A stretch of 64,000 bases of DNA from Enteroscipio rubneri (GCF_002899715.1 NZ_PPEK01000001.1:586134-650133); one strand, 5' to 3'; numbered from the stretch's first letter, positions 18,135-27,512 are shown. Notes: generated by a model from the letters alone, not told the origin. Made by a program: numbers and translations.

Positions 18135-18650
18135 ATGATGTTCCATTCCCTGTTCTCCTCGATCGACTTGTCCGAAGCGGCGGGTTCGCTTGCAGCTCGC
18201 TCGCGTGTCGGCGCCCGCAGGGCGTGCGCGGCCGTGGCGGCGGCGCTCGTTGCGCTTGCGCTGGCGGGCGCAACCGGATGCGCCGCTCCCGCTTCGGATT
18301 CTTCGAACCAAACAGGTGCCGACGCCGCTTCGCAGCAAGCTTCGATGTCGGTGAACGTTGTCGTCGATACGTCGGCTGTCGAAGGGGCGCCCGTGTCCTA
18401 CGATGCGCCGGTCACGCTCGATGAGGGCGCTTCGGCTTTTGACGCGCTTCAGGCGACCGGCCTTTCCGTGAACGTGACGGAATCGTCCTATGGCTCGTAT
18501 GTGAGCGCCGTCGAGGGCTTGGCGGCGGGCGATCATGGCGATATGAGCGGCTGGATGTACGAGGTCAACGGCGCTGAAGCCCAGGTTGCTGCCAGCGCGT
18601 ACGTCCTCAGCAAAGGGGATTCGGTGCGCTGGTACTATACGGTATCGTAG
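18135..18650 (+). CDS. DUF4430-domain lipoprotein, probable cobalamin-binding
   Basis: A 172-residue exported protein. After a 30-residue charged N-terminus comes a hydrophobic segment ending LALAGATGC, a lipobox, so it is anchored outside the membrane. A Ser/Ala/Gln linker leads to a DUF4430 domain (VNVVVDTSAVEGAPVSYDAP through SGWMYEVNG and the end VRWYYTVS), the fold of the C-terminal domain of transcobalamin and intrinsic factor. The start at 18135 follows AGAGAGG, which the riboswitch can mask. As first gene after the cobalamin riboswitch and before an ECF importer, it likely captures B12 at the surface. Confidence 0.8.
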   Translation: MMFHSLFSSIDLSEAAGSLAARSRVGARRACAAVAAALVALALAGATGCAAPASDSSNQTGADAASQQASMSVNVVVDTSAVEGAPVSYDAPVTLDEGASAFDALQATGLSVNVTESSYGSYVSAVEGLAAGDHGDMSGWMYEVNGAEAQVAASAYVLSKGDSVRWYYTVS

Positions 18651-18656
18651 CCTATC

Positions 18657-19601
18657 ATGCGGACTGCGGCTTCGAAGGTGCGGTCGGATGAGACGGATCA
18701 AACGGGCGGCATGCGTCAAAGGCGTGTCGATGCGGGTCCTACAGCGTTCGATGCCTTCCATCCCATGGTGTCGCTCTGCTATGTTACGGCTGCCCTCGTC
18801 TTCTGCATGGCGGCGATGCAGCCCGTGTATCTGCTCATCTCGTTTGCAGGTGCGTTCGCCTACGGCATCGTGTTGAGGGGGCCGCGGACCGCAGTCCGCT
18901 CGCTCGCGTGGCAGCTGCCCCTCGTCGTGGTCGTCGCGTTGGCGAACCCGCTGTTTTCCGCGTCTGGCTCCACGGAGCTGTTTCGCATCGGCTCTCGTGC
19001 GTTCTATCTCGAAAGCTTCGCGTTCGGCTCCTGCATGGGCCTTATGCTGGCAACCGTGTTCACGCTGTTCTCGAATGCGTCGCGCGTTCTGTCTTCCGAC
19101 AAGATCATGGCGCTGTTCGGTGGTTTTGCGCCAACGATCGGCCTGATGCTGTCCATGACAATGCGGCTTGTGCCGCAGTTCGTGCGGCGCGGCAGCGATA
19201 TCGATGCGGTGCAGCGCGCCTGCACGGCTGCCCGCCCTGCTTGTGCGGAGAAGGGCGGCACACGGCGCGGCTACCTGCGATCGGCTTCAGTGCTGATGGG
19301 GTGGAGTATGGAAGACTCGCTCGAGACGGCGGCCGCCATGAAGGCCAAGGGATGGGGCGCCGGTTCGCGACGTACGACGTACAGGCGCTTTCGGTTTCGG
19401 CGTCTCGATGCACTCGCGCTCGCATGGGGTGGCGCGCTCGTGCTGGTGTCCGTGGCAGCGGCCGTGGCGGCGTGCGGGCAATTCCGATTCTACCCGATCA
19501 TCGAGGGAGTCGCTCCTTGGTGGAGCTATCTGCCCTACGCCGCGTTCGTCGCCCTGCCGCTAGCGATGAGCGCGAAAGAGCGTGCACGATGGCGACCGTA
19601 A
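18657..19601 (+). CDS. ecfT: ECF transporter T component (cobalamin importer operon)
   Basis: This 314-residue membrane protein is the second EcfT in the window. It has hydrophobic helices from MVSLCYVTAALVFCMAAMQP onward, a cytoplasmic coupling segment with LRSASVLMGWSMEDSLETAAAMKAKGWGAG (the second T-family A-R-G-like helix), and two C-terminal helices. It follows the DUF4430 gene by six bases and overlaps the ATPase gene by 13 bases. The first ATG is used here; the ribosome site is weak, so an ATG at 18711 is an alternative. It connects the ATPase with the S subunit further downstream. Confidence 0.87.
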   Translation: MRTAASKVRSDETDQTGGMRQRRVDAGPTAFDAFHPMVSLCYVTAALVFCMAAMQPVYLLISFAGAFAYGIVLRGPRTAVRSLAWQLPLVVVVALANPLFSASGSTELFRIGSRAFYLESFAFGSCMGLMLATVFTLFSNASRVLSSDKIMALFGGFAPTIGLMLSMTMRLVPQFVRRGSDIDAVQRACTAARPACAEKGGTRRGYLRSASVLMGWSMEDSLETAAAMKAKGWGAGSRRTTYRRFRFRRLDALALAWGGALVLVSVAAAVAACGQFRFYPIIEGVAPWWSYLPYAAFVALPLAMSAKERARWRP

Positions 19602-21046
19602 AGGCGATCGAGGCACGCGGGCTCGCGTTTTCGTATCCGGACGCGGAACTCGTTGTCGGGCCGCTTGACTGGCAGGTGGAGGAAGGGGCATTCCATCTGA
19701 TCGTGGGCGCTACCGGCAGCGGAAAGACGACGCTTCTGCGCTGCTTGAAGCCAGCGCTCGTTCCGGCGGGGAGGCGGTATGGGTCGCTCGAGGTATTCGG
19801 ACGCGCCGTCGACGGGCTCGACGCGCGCGAAGCGGCTGCGACCGTGGGCTATGTCTCCCAAAGCCCCGAGAACCAGATCGTGTGCGACAGCGTGTGGCAC
19901 GAGCTGGCCTTCGGGTTGGAGAATCTCGGCATCGCCCAGGATACGATGCGCCGCCGCGTTGCCGAGACGGGGCATTTCTTCGGCATCGAGCCGTGGTTTC
20001 GCCGATCCGTCGACGAGCTGTCAGGCGGTCAAAAGCAGATGACGACGCTCGCCGGCACCCTGGCCATGCAGCCGCGCCTGCTCGTGCTTGACGAACCCAC
20101 CGCGCTCCTGGATCCCGTGGCCGAGAAAAACTTCCTGCATGCGCTGTTCCGTGTGAACCGTGAGCTGGGTATTACCGTCGTAGTGGCCGTTCACGAGCCC
20201 GAGGCGATGCTCGACTACGCCACCGATGCGGTGGAGCTGGCGGATGGGCGCCTGCGCTCGGTAGCTGGGTGCGGTAAGGCGAAGACACCGCAGCTTTATG
20301 CGCGGCGCGGCGTTCAAGCGACGTTCCCAACCCAAAACGCCGCCCGACCCGCCGTGTGCGTGCGCGACGTCCATATGCGATACGATCGTCAGGACGATTG
20401 GGTGCTGCGGGGCTTCGATCTGGAGGCGACGGCAGGTTGCATCCATGCTATCGTGGGCGGCAACGGCTGCGGCAAGTCCACGCTTTTGCGGGTGATTGCC
20501 GGCGTGCTGAAACCCGAACGCGGGCGGGTGGATAACCGCTTGGCCGCCTGCCAGGCATTGCTGCCGCAGGATCCGAAGACGCTGTTCGTATGCGATTCGG
20601 TGGCCGACGAACTGCATGAATGGCAGAAAGCTTGCGGATATGACGACTCCGCCGTCGACGATGCGCTTCTGCGTTTCGGTCTCGCCGGACGCGCAACCAG
20701 CCATCCCTACGACGTATCGGGCGGCGAGCAGCAGAAGCTCGCGTTCGCGAAGCTGCTGCTGGCCGAACCGGAGCTGCTGCTGCTCGACGAGCCCACGAAG
20801 GGGCTCGACGCGCCATCGAAGCTGACCGTCGGGCGTATGCTGCGTGAACGTGCCCGCGCCGGGACGACGATCGTCATGGCCACCCATGACCTTTCCTTTG
20901 CCGCGCTCGTCTCGGATACGGTTACCATGGTATTCGACGGCGAGGCCGCCTGCACCGAGCCCGCTGCCGACTTCTTTGCGAACAACCTGTTCTACCGCCC
21001 TGCGCAGGACGCTTTCGCGCTCCTATGGAACGAGCAATGCGGATGA
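19589..21046 (+). CDS. ECF transporter ATPase, two domains fused (cobalamin importer)
   Basis: The 485-residue chain holds two ABC ATPase domains. Domain 1 has GATGSGKTT near residue 39, signature LSGGQKQM and Walker B LLVLDEPTALLDP. Domain 2 has GGNGCGKSTLL, signature VSGGEQQKLAF and LLLLDEPTKGLD. As with the riboflavin importer, EcfA1 and EcfA2 are merged, but this protein is about 120 residues shorter and not closely alike, so the two importers were not produced by a recent duplication. The ATG at 19589 lies inside the end of ecfT and the stop overlaps the S-subunit start (ATGA). Confidence 0.92.
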   Translation: MATVKAIEARGLAFSYPDAELVVGPLDWQVEEGAFHLIVGATGSGKTTLLRCLKPALVPAGRRYGSLEVFGRAVDGLDAREAAATVGYVSQSPENQIVCDSVWHELAFGLENLGIAQDTMRRRVAETGHFFGIEPWFRRSVDELSGGQKQMTTLAGTLAMQPRLLVLDEPTALLDPVAEKNFLHALFRVNRELGITVVVAVHEPEAMLDYATDAVELADGRLRSVAGCGKAKTPQLYARRGVQATFPTQNAARPAVCVRDVHMRYDRQDDWVLRGFDLEATAGCIHAIVGGNGCGKSTLLRVIAGVLKPERGRVDNRLAACQALLPQDPKTLFVCDSVADELHEWQKACGYDDSAVDDALLRFGLAGRATSHPYDVSGGEQQKLAFAKLLLAEPELLLLDEPTKGLDAPSKLTVGRMLRERARAGTTIVMATHDLSFAALVSDTVTMVFDGEAACTEPAADFFANNLFYRPAQDAFALLWNEQCG

Positions 21047-22452
21047 GCGGGCAACCGCTGGGCATCGATAGCCCTTCCCGTTCTCGTGCCCTCGTGTCCC
21101 GCGTTCTCGCGGCGCTTGAGATACCGGCGCTCATCGCGGTGCCCGCAGCGCTGGGACTCTGCGCCTACGTGCAGATGGAGCAGGCTGCGCTCTTCACCAT
21201 GGTTGTGGCGATCGCCGCTGTCGGCGTGTTCTTAGCGGGCTTCGAGACGTCGCGTCCCGCGCTGCGTCAGATCATGCCCGCAGTCGTGCTCGGAGCGATT
21301 GCCGCCGCCGGACGCGTCCTGTTCGCGCCTGTTCCCGACTTCAAACCGGTGTCGGCCGTCTGCATTCTGGCCGGCGCGGTGTTCGGACGCCGCAGCGGCT
21401 TCTTGGTCGGTGCGCTCGCAGCACTCGTGTCGAATTTTTTCTTCGGCCAGGGTCCGTGGACGCCCTGGCAGATGTACGCCTGGGGGCTCGTCGGCTACCT
21501 CGCCGGCATGTTGGCCGACCGCGGATGGCTCGACCGTATGCCGGCGGTGTGCGTTTATGGATTTCTATCGGGGCTGCTGTACGGTCTGCTGCTCAACAGC
21601 TGGTACATCGTCGGATTCGTCCATCCGCTCACATGGCCTGCGGCGCTCTTCGCGTTCGGCGCGGCGCTGCCCCTCGATGCTCTGCACGGGGCAGCCTCGG
21701 TCGCGTTCCTGCTTGCGCTCTACGCGCCTTGGCGCAGGAAGCTCGAGCGCATCAAGCGCAAGCACGCCTTGGCGGACAGCGGGCAGGCGGCCTGCAAGCG
21801 GACGCGTGCTACAATGCTGCCCGACCGATTGGAAGGGGGAGCGTCCATGGAGGCGCACGAGAACGCGCTGCACAAGGCGGTCGCCTCGCTCAGACGCGGC
21901 GAGGCGGTCATGTTTCCGACGGACACCGTGTACGGGTTGGGGGCGGCCGTTGATTTCGCGGAGGGCCCCGGTATGCTCTACGATCTCAAGGAGCGCGACC
22001 GCGGCAAGCCCATCGCCTGGCTCGTGGGCGATCCGGACGATCTCGACCGCTACGGCGAGGATGTGTCCGCTTCTGTTCGCGCGCTTGCACGAAGGTTCTG
22101 GCCGGGTCCGCTCACGCTCGTCGTGAAAGCAGCTGAGCGCGTTCCCGACTCGTTCCGGTCCGCGGCGGGCACCATCGGCCTTCGAATGCCGGACGATGCA
22201 ACGGCGCTCGCGCTCATCGAGGCGGTCGGGTGTCCGCTTGCGACGACGTCGGCGAATCGCTCGGGGAACCGGGCGCCGCGTTCGTTCGACGAGCTCGATC
22301 CCGCGCTTGTCGAACGCGTGTTCGTCGTGGCGGATCTCGGCGATTCCAAGACGAGCGGACTCGCGTCCACCGTGCTCGATTGCACCGGCGACGCTCCTCT
22401 TGTCGTGCGCCAAGGCGCCATCGCCCTCGAAGATATTCGGCCGCTGCTGTAA
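21043..22452 (+). CDS. ECF S component joined in frame to a Sua5/YrdC domain
   Basis: A single open frame of 469 codons encodes two unrelated parts. Residues 1 to about 240 form a six-helix ECF S component (PALIAVPAALGLCAYVQMEQ, FGRRSGFLVGALAALVSNFF), expected to bind cobalamin because the operon has a B12 riboswitch. Residues about 269 to 469 form a Sua5/YrdC/TsaC domain that makes threonylcarbamoyl-AMP for t6A in tRNA; RRGEAVMFPTDTVYGLG and the later TTSANRSG are signatures. No stop separates them. An internal ATG at 21847 (residue 269) has the strong site AAGGGGGA and a TACAAT box at 21810, so the enzyme may also be made separately. The ATG at 21043 overlaps the ATPase stop; ATG 21025 is an alternative. 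Confidence 0.8.
   Translation: MSGQPLGIDSPSRSRALVSRVLAALEIPALIAVPAALGLCAYVQMEQAALFTMVVAIAAVGVFLAGFETSRPALRQIMPAVVLGAIAAAGRVLFAPVPDFKPVSAVCILAGAVFGRRSGFLVGALAALVSNFFFGQGPWTPWQMYAWGLVGYLAGMLADRGWLDRMPAVCVYGFLSGLLYGLLLNSWYIVGFVHPLTWPAALFAFGAALPLDALHGAASVAFLLALYAPWRRKLERIKRKHALADSGQAACKRTRATMLPDRLEGGASMEAHENALHKAVASLRRGEAVMFPTDTVYGLGAAVDFAEGPGMLYDLKERDRGKPIAWLVGDPDDLDRYGEDVSASVRALARRFWPGPLTLVVKAAERVPDSFRSAAGTIGLRMPDDATALALIEAVGCPLATTSANRSGNRAPRSFDELDPALVERVFVVADLGDSKTSGLASTVLDCTGDAPLVVRQGAIALEDIRPLL
21810..21815 (+). promoter_or_regulatory. Possible internal -10 box for separate Sua5/YrdC expression
   Basis: TACAAT followed by G lies 31 bases before the internal ATG 21847 and just ahead of a strong ribosome site. 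It sits inside the ECF-S/Sua5 frame. It matches other -10 boxes in the window, including the lack of a clear -35. Confidence 0.45.
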
Positions 22453-22515
22453 CGCTGCTCCCGCCATGCGGGGGACCCTTGCCCGATCTTCCGCACCTGC
22501 CGTGTCCGCTGCGGG

Positions 22516-22521
22516 TATACT
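22516..22521 (+). promoter_or_regulatory. Likely -10 box of the hydrolase/glpK operon
   Basis: GTATACTGGG, with TATACT at 22516-22521, precedes the ribosome site and ATG at 22549 by a suitable distance. The same string GTATACTGGG occurs before the amidohydrolase gene near 58912. Confidence 0.45.
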
Positions 22522-22548
22522 GGGACAAACTCCTGGGGAGGGGGAAGT

Positions 22549-23529
22549 ATGGCGGAAAGCACGGTTACAACCGCGCCGGTGGGGTTCTTGTCCCATGACG
22601 GCGTATCTATGATCAAGGGCATCGAGTGGAAGCCAGCCGAGGTCAGGGGAAGAAAGCGCGCCGCGCCGCGCGGTGTCGTGCAGATCGTTCACGGCATGGT
22701 CGAGCATGTGGGGCGCTATGACGAATTCGCCCGCTTCTTGGCGCAGCGCGGATTCGTGGTGTGCGCCGCCGACCATATCGGTCATGGAAAAAGCGTCTCG
22801 TCGCTCGACGATCTGGGCTGCCTGCCCGTCGAAGGCAAGGAGATACTCATCGAGGATGTGCATGAACTGCGCAAGACGGTGACGGCGCGCTATTCGCGCC
22901 AGACGCCCTGCATCCTGTTCGGCCATTCGATGGGCAGCTTCATTGTGCGCGCCTACCTGGCTCGTCATGGCGAGGGGCTTTCCGGCGCGGTGCTCTGCGG
23001 GACGGGCCAGCAGCCGCTCGCGTTGTCGAAGGCGGGTAACGCGCTCGCCCGCTTCTTGGCAAAGCGCAAGGGGTGCTCTTACCGAAGCCCGCTGCTCGAT
23101 CGCATGGGCGTGGGAGCGTATGCGCGCCAGATCGATAACGCGCGCACGCCGCATGATTGGATATGCACGGATCCCGCCGTCGTGGATGCCTATCGTGCCG
23201 ACGAACTGTGCGGCGCGATGTTCTCCGTCGGCGGCTACGCCTCGCTTACCGACCTCACGGCCGAGGTCGCCACGGCGCGGTGCGCGTCGCGGGTGCCGAA
23301 GGATCTGCCGGTGCTGTTCATCGCCGGGGCCGAGGATCCTGTCGGGGCGTGCGGCAAGGGCGTCGAAGCCGCTGCCGAGCTCATGCGGCGCGCGGGCGTG
23401 CGCGATGTCGAGCTGCATCTGTACGATGGCATGCGCCACGAAATCCTCAACGAACCGGGCCGCACCCGGGTTTATACTGAGGTGATCGATTGGATTGAGG
23501 AGCATGCATGCCGAAACGCTACGTCGTAG
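22549..23529 (+). CDS. Alpha/beta hydrolase, monoacylglycerol lipase-like (S33 family)
   Basis: This 326-residue soluble hydrolase has the nucleophile elbow GHSMGS (Ser near 127), an oxyanion segment VQIVHGMVEHVGRYDEF, ADHIGHGKS, a late acid near IAGAEDPVG and the catalytic His in GMRHEILNE. These are the marks of the serine aminopeptidase S33/lysophospholipase group that includes monoglyceride lipases. GGGAGGGGGAAG precedes the ATG. It overlaps glpK by 22 bases. A lipase releasing glycerol next to glycerol kinase makes a glyceride-use pathway plausible (inference). A paralogue lies at 55608-56534. Confidence 0.87.
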   Translation: MAESTVTTAPVGFLSHDGVSMIKGIEWKPAEVRGRKRAAPRGVVQIVHGMVEHVGRYDEFARFLAQRGFVVCAADHIGHGKSVSSLDDLGCLPVEGKEILIEDVHELRKTVTARYSRQTPCILFGHSMGSFIVRAYLARHGEGLSGAVLCGTGQQPLALSKAGNALARFLAKRKGCSYRSPLLDRMGVGAYARQIDNARTPHDWICTDPAVVDAYRADELCGAMFSVGGYASLTDLTAEVATARCASRVPKDLPVLFIAGAEDPVGACGKGVEAAAELMRRAGVRDVELHLYDGMRHEILNEPGRTRVYTEVIDWIEEHACRNATS

Positions 23530-25013
23530 CGCTCGACCAGGGAACCACCTCGTCGCGCGCGATGCTCGTCGACGCGCAGGGTCGCGTCGTCGATGCGGTG
23601 CAGAACCCGTTCCCTCAGATATACCCGCGGCCTGGCTGGGTGGAGCACGACCCGCGCGACATCCTGACGTCGCAGCTTGGCGCTCTCACCGAGCTGCTGG
23701 TAGCTCGTAACCTCGGGCCGGACGACATCGACAGCATCGGCATCACGAACCAGCGCGAGACCACGATCGTCTGGGATCGCGAGACGGGCGAGCCGGTGTC
23801 GAACGCCATCGTGTGGCAGTGTCGTCGCACGGCTCCCATCATCGAGGAACTCGCGATGCGCACGGGCGTCGCTCGCGAAATCCAGGCCCGGACCGGGCTC
23901 GTGCCCGATGCGTACTTCTCCGCGAGCAAGGTGAAGTGGATCCTCGACAACGTCGAGGGCGCGCGCGAGGCGGCGCAAGCCGGCAGATTGGCGTTCGGAA
24001 CCGTGGACAGCTGGCTCATCTGGTCGCTCACGCAGGGCCAGGTGCATGCGACCGACGTGACAAATGCCAGTCGCACCATGCTGTTCAACATTCACGACAT
24101 GCGCTGGGATCCCTGGCTACTTGAGTTGTTCGATGTGCCCGCATCCATGCTGCCCGAGGTGCGGCCTTCATCAAGCGAGTTCGGCCGCACGGCGAACCCC
24201 GGCATCGTGCCGGGCGTTCCCATCTGCGGCGTCGCAGGCGATCAGCAGGCCGCCCTGTTCGGCCAATGTTGCTTCGAGCCGGGCCAAGCGAAGAACACCT
24301 ACGGCACCGGCTGCTTCCTGCTCATGCACACCGGCTTCGATGCTTGCCGCTCGGAGCACGGGCTGATCGCCACCGTCGCCGCTTCGGCGCCCGATACGCC
24401 CTGCCCCGAATACGCCCTCGAGGGCAGCGTGTTCGTGGCGGGCGCGCTCTTGCAGTGGCTGCGCGACGAGCTGGGACTTGTCGACGATGTGGCCGATACC
24501 TCGGCCATCGCCCGAAGCGTCCCCGATACCGGAGGCGTATGCATCGTGCCTGCGTTCACGGGTCTCGGCGCCCCGCATTGGGATTCCGAGGCGCGCGGAG
24601 CCATCTACGGCTTGACGCGCGGCACGACGCGGGCCCACCTCGTGCGAGCGGCACTCGAGTCCCTGGCCTATCAGGTGCACGATCTCTGCGTGGCCATGGA
24701 GGCGGATGCGCAGGTGGCCTTGAGCTCGCTCAACGTGGACGGAGGCGCGTCCGCGAACGATTTTCTCATGCAATTCCAAAGCGATATCTTGCGCACGCCT
24801 CTGCGCCGTCCGCAGAATACGGAAACCACCGCGCTCGGCGCCGCGTTCCTCGCGGGGCTTTTCACGGGCTTTTGGAAGGATGCGGACGCTCTGCGCGCGC
24901 TTCGCGCTTCGGACGCGGTGTTCGAACCGTGCATGGAAGATGCGCGCCATGCACGGCTGCTCGAAAGCTGGGCCTGCGCTGTCGCCCGGACGATGTCCAG
25001 GCCGTGCTCCTGA
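23508..25013 (+). CDS. glpK: Glycerol kinase
   Basis: The enzyme phosphorylates glycerol to glycerol 3-phosphate. The 501-residue length is typical. The opening VALDQGTTSSRAMLVD is the FGGY-kinase phosphate-binding loop, followed by SIGITNQRETTIVWDRETG and the C-terminal GGASANDFLMQFQSD signature. GAGGAG lies just before the ATG inside the end of the hydrolase gene, so the two are coupled. No glycerol facilitator or G3P dehydrogenase is adjacent. The protein probably works on glycerol released by the upstream hydrolase or taken up elsewhere. Confidence 0.96.
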   Translation: MPKRYVVALDQGTTSSRAMLVDAQGRVVDAVQNPFPQIYPRPGWVEHDPRDILTSQLGALTELLVARNLGPDDIDSIGITNQRETTIVWDRETGEPVSNAIVWQCRRTAPIIEELAMRTGVAREIQARTGLVPDAYFSASKVKWILDNVEGAREAAQAGRLAFGTVDSWLIWSLTQGQVHATDVTNASRTMLFNIHDMRWDPWLLELFDVPASMLPEVRPSSSEFGRTANPGIVPGVPICGVAGDQQAALFGQCCFEPGQAKNTYGTGCFLLMHTGFDACRSEHGLIATVAASAPDTPCPEYALEGSVFVAGALLQWLRDELGLVDDVADTSAIARSVPDTGGVCIVPAFTGLGAPHWDSEARGAIYGLTRGTTRAHLVRAALESLAYQVHDLCVAMEADAQVALSSLNVDGGASANDFLMQFQSDILRTPLRRPQNTETTALGAAFLAGLFTGFWKDADALRALRASDAVFEPCMEDARHARLLESWACAVARTMSRPCS

Positions 25014-25068
25014 ACGCGAGCTGCTGCGCGTATCAGAAGGATCGGGAGTCTGAGGAAGGATACAGGAT

Positions 25069-25509
25069 ATGAAGATCAGCATCGCAAGCGACCATGCAGG
25101 CTTCGAGCAGAAGCAGGGGCTCGTTGACTATCTGGTCGCGCAAGGCCACGACGTGATCGATCGCGGACCGGACTCCGATGAGCGTGTCGACTATCCCGAC
25201 TACGCTGCGCTCGTTGCGCGCGACGTGGCGGGCGGCGCGGCCGAGCGCGGTGTGCTCGTGTGCGGTACAGGCATCGGCATGGCCGTGGCTGCGAACAAGG
25301 TTCGCGGCATCCGCGCCGTGAACGTGGTCACCCCTCGCTTCGCCGAACTTTCGCGCGAGCACAACGATGCGAACATCGTCGCGCTTTCCGGTCGCTTCGT
25401 CGACGTGGATGTGAACCGGGCCATTCTCGATGCGTTTCTCGCCACCCCCTTCGGCGAGGGCCGCCACGCGGGTCGTGTCGAGAAGATCAAGGCGCTCGAA
25501 GAGGGGTGA
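25069..25509 (+). CDS. rpiB: Ribose-5-phosphate isomerase B
   Basis: RpiB interconverts ribulose 5-phosphate and ribose 5-phosphate in the pentose phosphate pathway. The 146-residue protein begins IASDHAGFEQK with Asp8 and His9 of the active site, and has catalytic Cys65 in LVCGTGIGMAVAANK and the REHNDANIVALSGR signature. The ATG follows GAGGAAGG. It lies 55 bases after glpK and 100 bases before glyA, all on the plus strand; shared transcription is possible. Confidence 0.95.
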   Translation: MKISIASDHAGFEQKQGLVDYLVAQGHDVIDRGPDSDERVDYPDYAALVARDVAGGAAERGVLVCGTGIGMAVAANKVRGIRAVNVVTPRFAELSREHNDANIVALSGRFVDVDVNRAILDAFLATPFGEGRHAGRVEKIKALEEG

Positions 25510-25618
25510 GTGGCGCTTTCTGGCCTCCTGCGCCGCCTGCAGACCAGCGCGGTTGCGGATGTGCTAGCATATCGACCGACGCAAAACAGCTTGCTCCGCC
25601 TTCGAAAGGATGCCCGTC

Positions 25619-26875
25619 ATGGCTTTGACCTATCTGCCCGATTCCGACCCTGCCGTCGCCGACGCCCTGCGCCAAGAGCTTACTCGCGAGCGCGACTCCA
25701 TTGAGCTCATCGCTTCGGAAAACTTCACGTCGCCCGCTGTCATGGAGGCCGTGGGCAGCGTGCTCACCAATAAGTACGCCGAGGGCTATCCGCGCAAACG
25801 CTATTATGGCGGCTGCGAAAAGGTGGACATTGTCGAGGATCTGGCGCGTGATCGCGCATGCGCGCTGTTCGGAGCAGGTTATGCGAACGTACAGCCCCAC
25901 TGCGGCGCGAATGCGAACTTCGGCGCCTACGCAGCGCTCCTCGAGCTGGGCGACACGGTGTTGGGCATGAGCTTGGACCAGGGCGGACACCTCACGCACG
26001 GCTCGCCTGTGAACTTCTCGGGGCGCTACTACCGCTTCGCCAGCTACGGCGTGGATCCCAAGACCGAGACCATCGACTACGACGAAGTCGAGCGCATCGC
26101 CAAAGAGGTGCAGCCGAAGCTCATCGTGGGCGGCGCGTCGGCCTACCCCCGCATCATCGACTTCGAGCGCATGGGCGCCATCGCGCGCGAGGTGGGCGCG
26201 TACTTTATGGTGGACATGGCCCACATTGCCGGCCTCGTGGCCGCCGGCGCGCACCCGAGTCCCGTGCCGCACGCCGACGTGGTCACGTCCACCAGCCACA
26301 AGACCCTGCGCGGACCGCGCGGCGGCTTCATCCTCTCGAACGACGAGGACATAGCCAAGCGCGTGGACAAGGCCGTGTTCCCCGGCGCGCAGGGCGGCCC
26401 GCTCATGCACGTCATCGCCGGTAAGGCCGTCGCGTTCGGCGAGGCCGCGCAGCCCTCTTATAAGGAGTACATCGGCCATGTGGTGGAGAACGCCGCACGT
26501 CTGGGACAGGGCATGATGGACGGCGGCCTGCGCCTCGTCTCCGGCGGCACCGACAACCACCTGTGCCTCGTGGACCTCACGCCCGCCGACGTCACCGGCA
26601 AGGACGCCGAGAAGCTTTTGGAGAGCGTGGGCCTGACGGCGAACAAGAACTCCATCCCCAACGAGACCCGCTCGCCCTTCGTCACAAGCGGCATCCGCGT
26701 GGGCAGCGCTGCGGCCACGACACGCGGTTTCACCGCCGAGGATTTCTACGAGGTGGGCCAGCTCATCGCCGCTACGGTGTTCAACGCCGAGAGCGAGTCG
26801 AGGCTCGCCGACATCCGCGCCAAGGTAGATGCCCTCTTGGCCGCTCATCCGCTCTATCCCGAACTGGCCTACTAG
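25619..26875 (+). CDS. glyA: Serine hydroxymethyltransferase
   Basis: This PLP enzyme converts serine plus tetrahydrofolate to glycine plus methylene-THF. The 418-residue protein carries the family opening [29 protein letters not shown], and the PLP lysine in [13 protein letters not shown] (Lys228). The ATG at 25619 has AAAGGA about 8 bases upstream, so it is preferred over the ATG three codons earlier, which overlaps that site. The upp start follows the stop after a single base. SHMT, Upp and dCMP deaminase together supply one-carbon units and pyrimidines. Confidence 0.96.
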   Translation: MALTYLPDSDPAVADALRQELTRERDSIELIASENFTSPAVMEAVGSVLTNKYAEGYPRKRYYGGCEKVDIVEDLARDRACALFGAGYANVQPHCGANANFGAYAALLELGDTVLGMSLDQGGHLTHGSPVNFSGRYYRFASYGVDPKTETIDYDEVERIAKEVQPKLIVGGASAYPRIIDFERMGAIAREVGAYFMVDMAHIAGLVAAGAHPSPVPHADVVTSTSHKTLRGPRGGFILSNDEDIAKRVDKAVFPGAQGGPLMHVIAGKAVAFGEAAQPSYKEYIGHVVENAARLGQGMMDGGLRLVSGGTDNHLCLVDLTPADVTGKDAEKLLESVGLTANKNSIPNETRSPFVTSGIRVGSAAATTRGFTAEDFYEVGQLIAATVFNAESESRLADIRAKVDALLAAHPLYPELAY

Positions 26876-26876
26876 T

Positions 26877-27512
26877 ATGTGGGGCGATCGCGTCCGGTTG
26901 ATCGACCATCCGATGGTGCAGCACAAGCTGTCCATCTTGCGCGACAAGGCCACACCCTCCAAACAGTTCCGCGAACTCGTTCGCGAGCTCGCGCTGTTCG
27001 AGGGCTACGAGGCCATGCGCGATCTGCCTCTTTCTGAGGTGGATGTCGAGACGCCGCTCGCGCCTGCGACGTGCCGTCGCGTTGCCAAACAGGTCGCCGT
27101 CGTGCCTATCCTGCGCGCGGGCCTTGGCATGGTGGACGGCGTGCTTGACCTCGTTCCCGCTGCGCGCGTGGGGCATCTTGGCATGTACCGAGACGAAACG
27201 ACGCACCGCCCCGTCGCGTACTATGCCAAACTGCCCGATGATATTGCCGAGCGAGTCGTCATCGTGGTCGATCCTATGCTCGCAACGGGTGGTTCGGCGG
27301 CGGCTGCTATCGCCTACCTGCGAGAGCAGGGCGTGGCGGGTGTCGTGAGACTGATGGTGATCGTCGCGGCTCCGCAGGGCGTCGAGGCCGTGCTTGCCTC
27401 CGATCCCGATGTGGAGATCTACGCCTGCGCCATCGACGAGCGGCTCGATGAGAACGCCTACATACTTCCCGGCTTGGGCGACGCCGGCGATCGCATCTTC
27501 GGTACCGAGTAG
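26877..27512 (+). CDS. upp: Uracil phosphoribosyltransferase
   Basis: Upp converts uracil and PRPP to UMP. The 211-residue protein has the family features [29 protein letters not shown], and the PRPP-binding loop [16 protein letters not shown]; the conserved YAKLP tail of the uracil site is present near [15 protein letters not shown]. The first ATG after the glyA stop, MWGDRV, is chosen; an in-frame start further upstream lies within glyA. It is followed 11 bases later by dCMP deaminase, so this is a pyrimidine salvage cluster. Confidence 0.95.
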   Translation: MWGDRVRLIDHPMVQHKLSILRDKATPSKQFRELVRELALFEGYEAMRDLPLSEVDVETPLAPATCRRVAKQVAVVPILRAGLGMVDGVLDLVPAARVGHLGMYRDETTHRPVAYYAKLPDDIAERVVIVVDPMLATGGSAAAAIAYLREQGVAGVVRLMVIVAAPQGVEAVLASDPDVEIYACAIDERLDENAYILPGLGDAGDRIFGTE

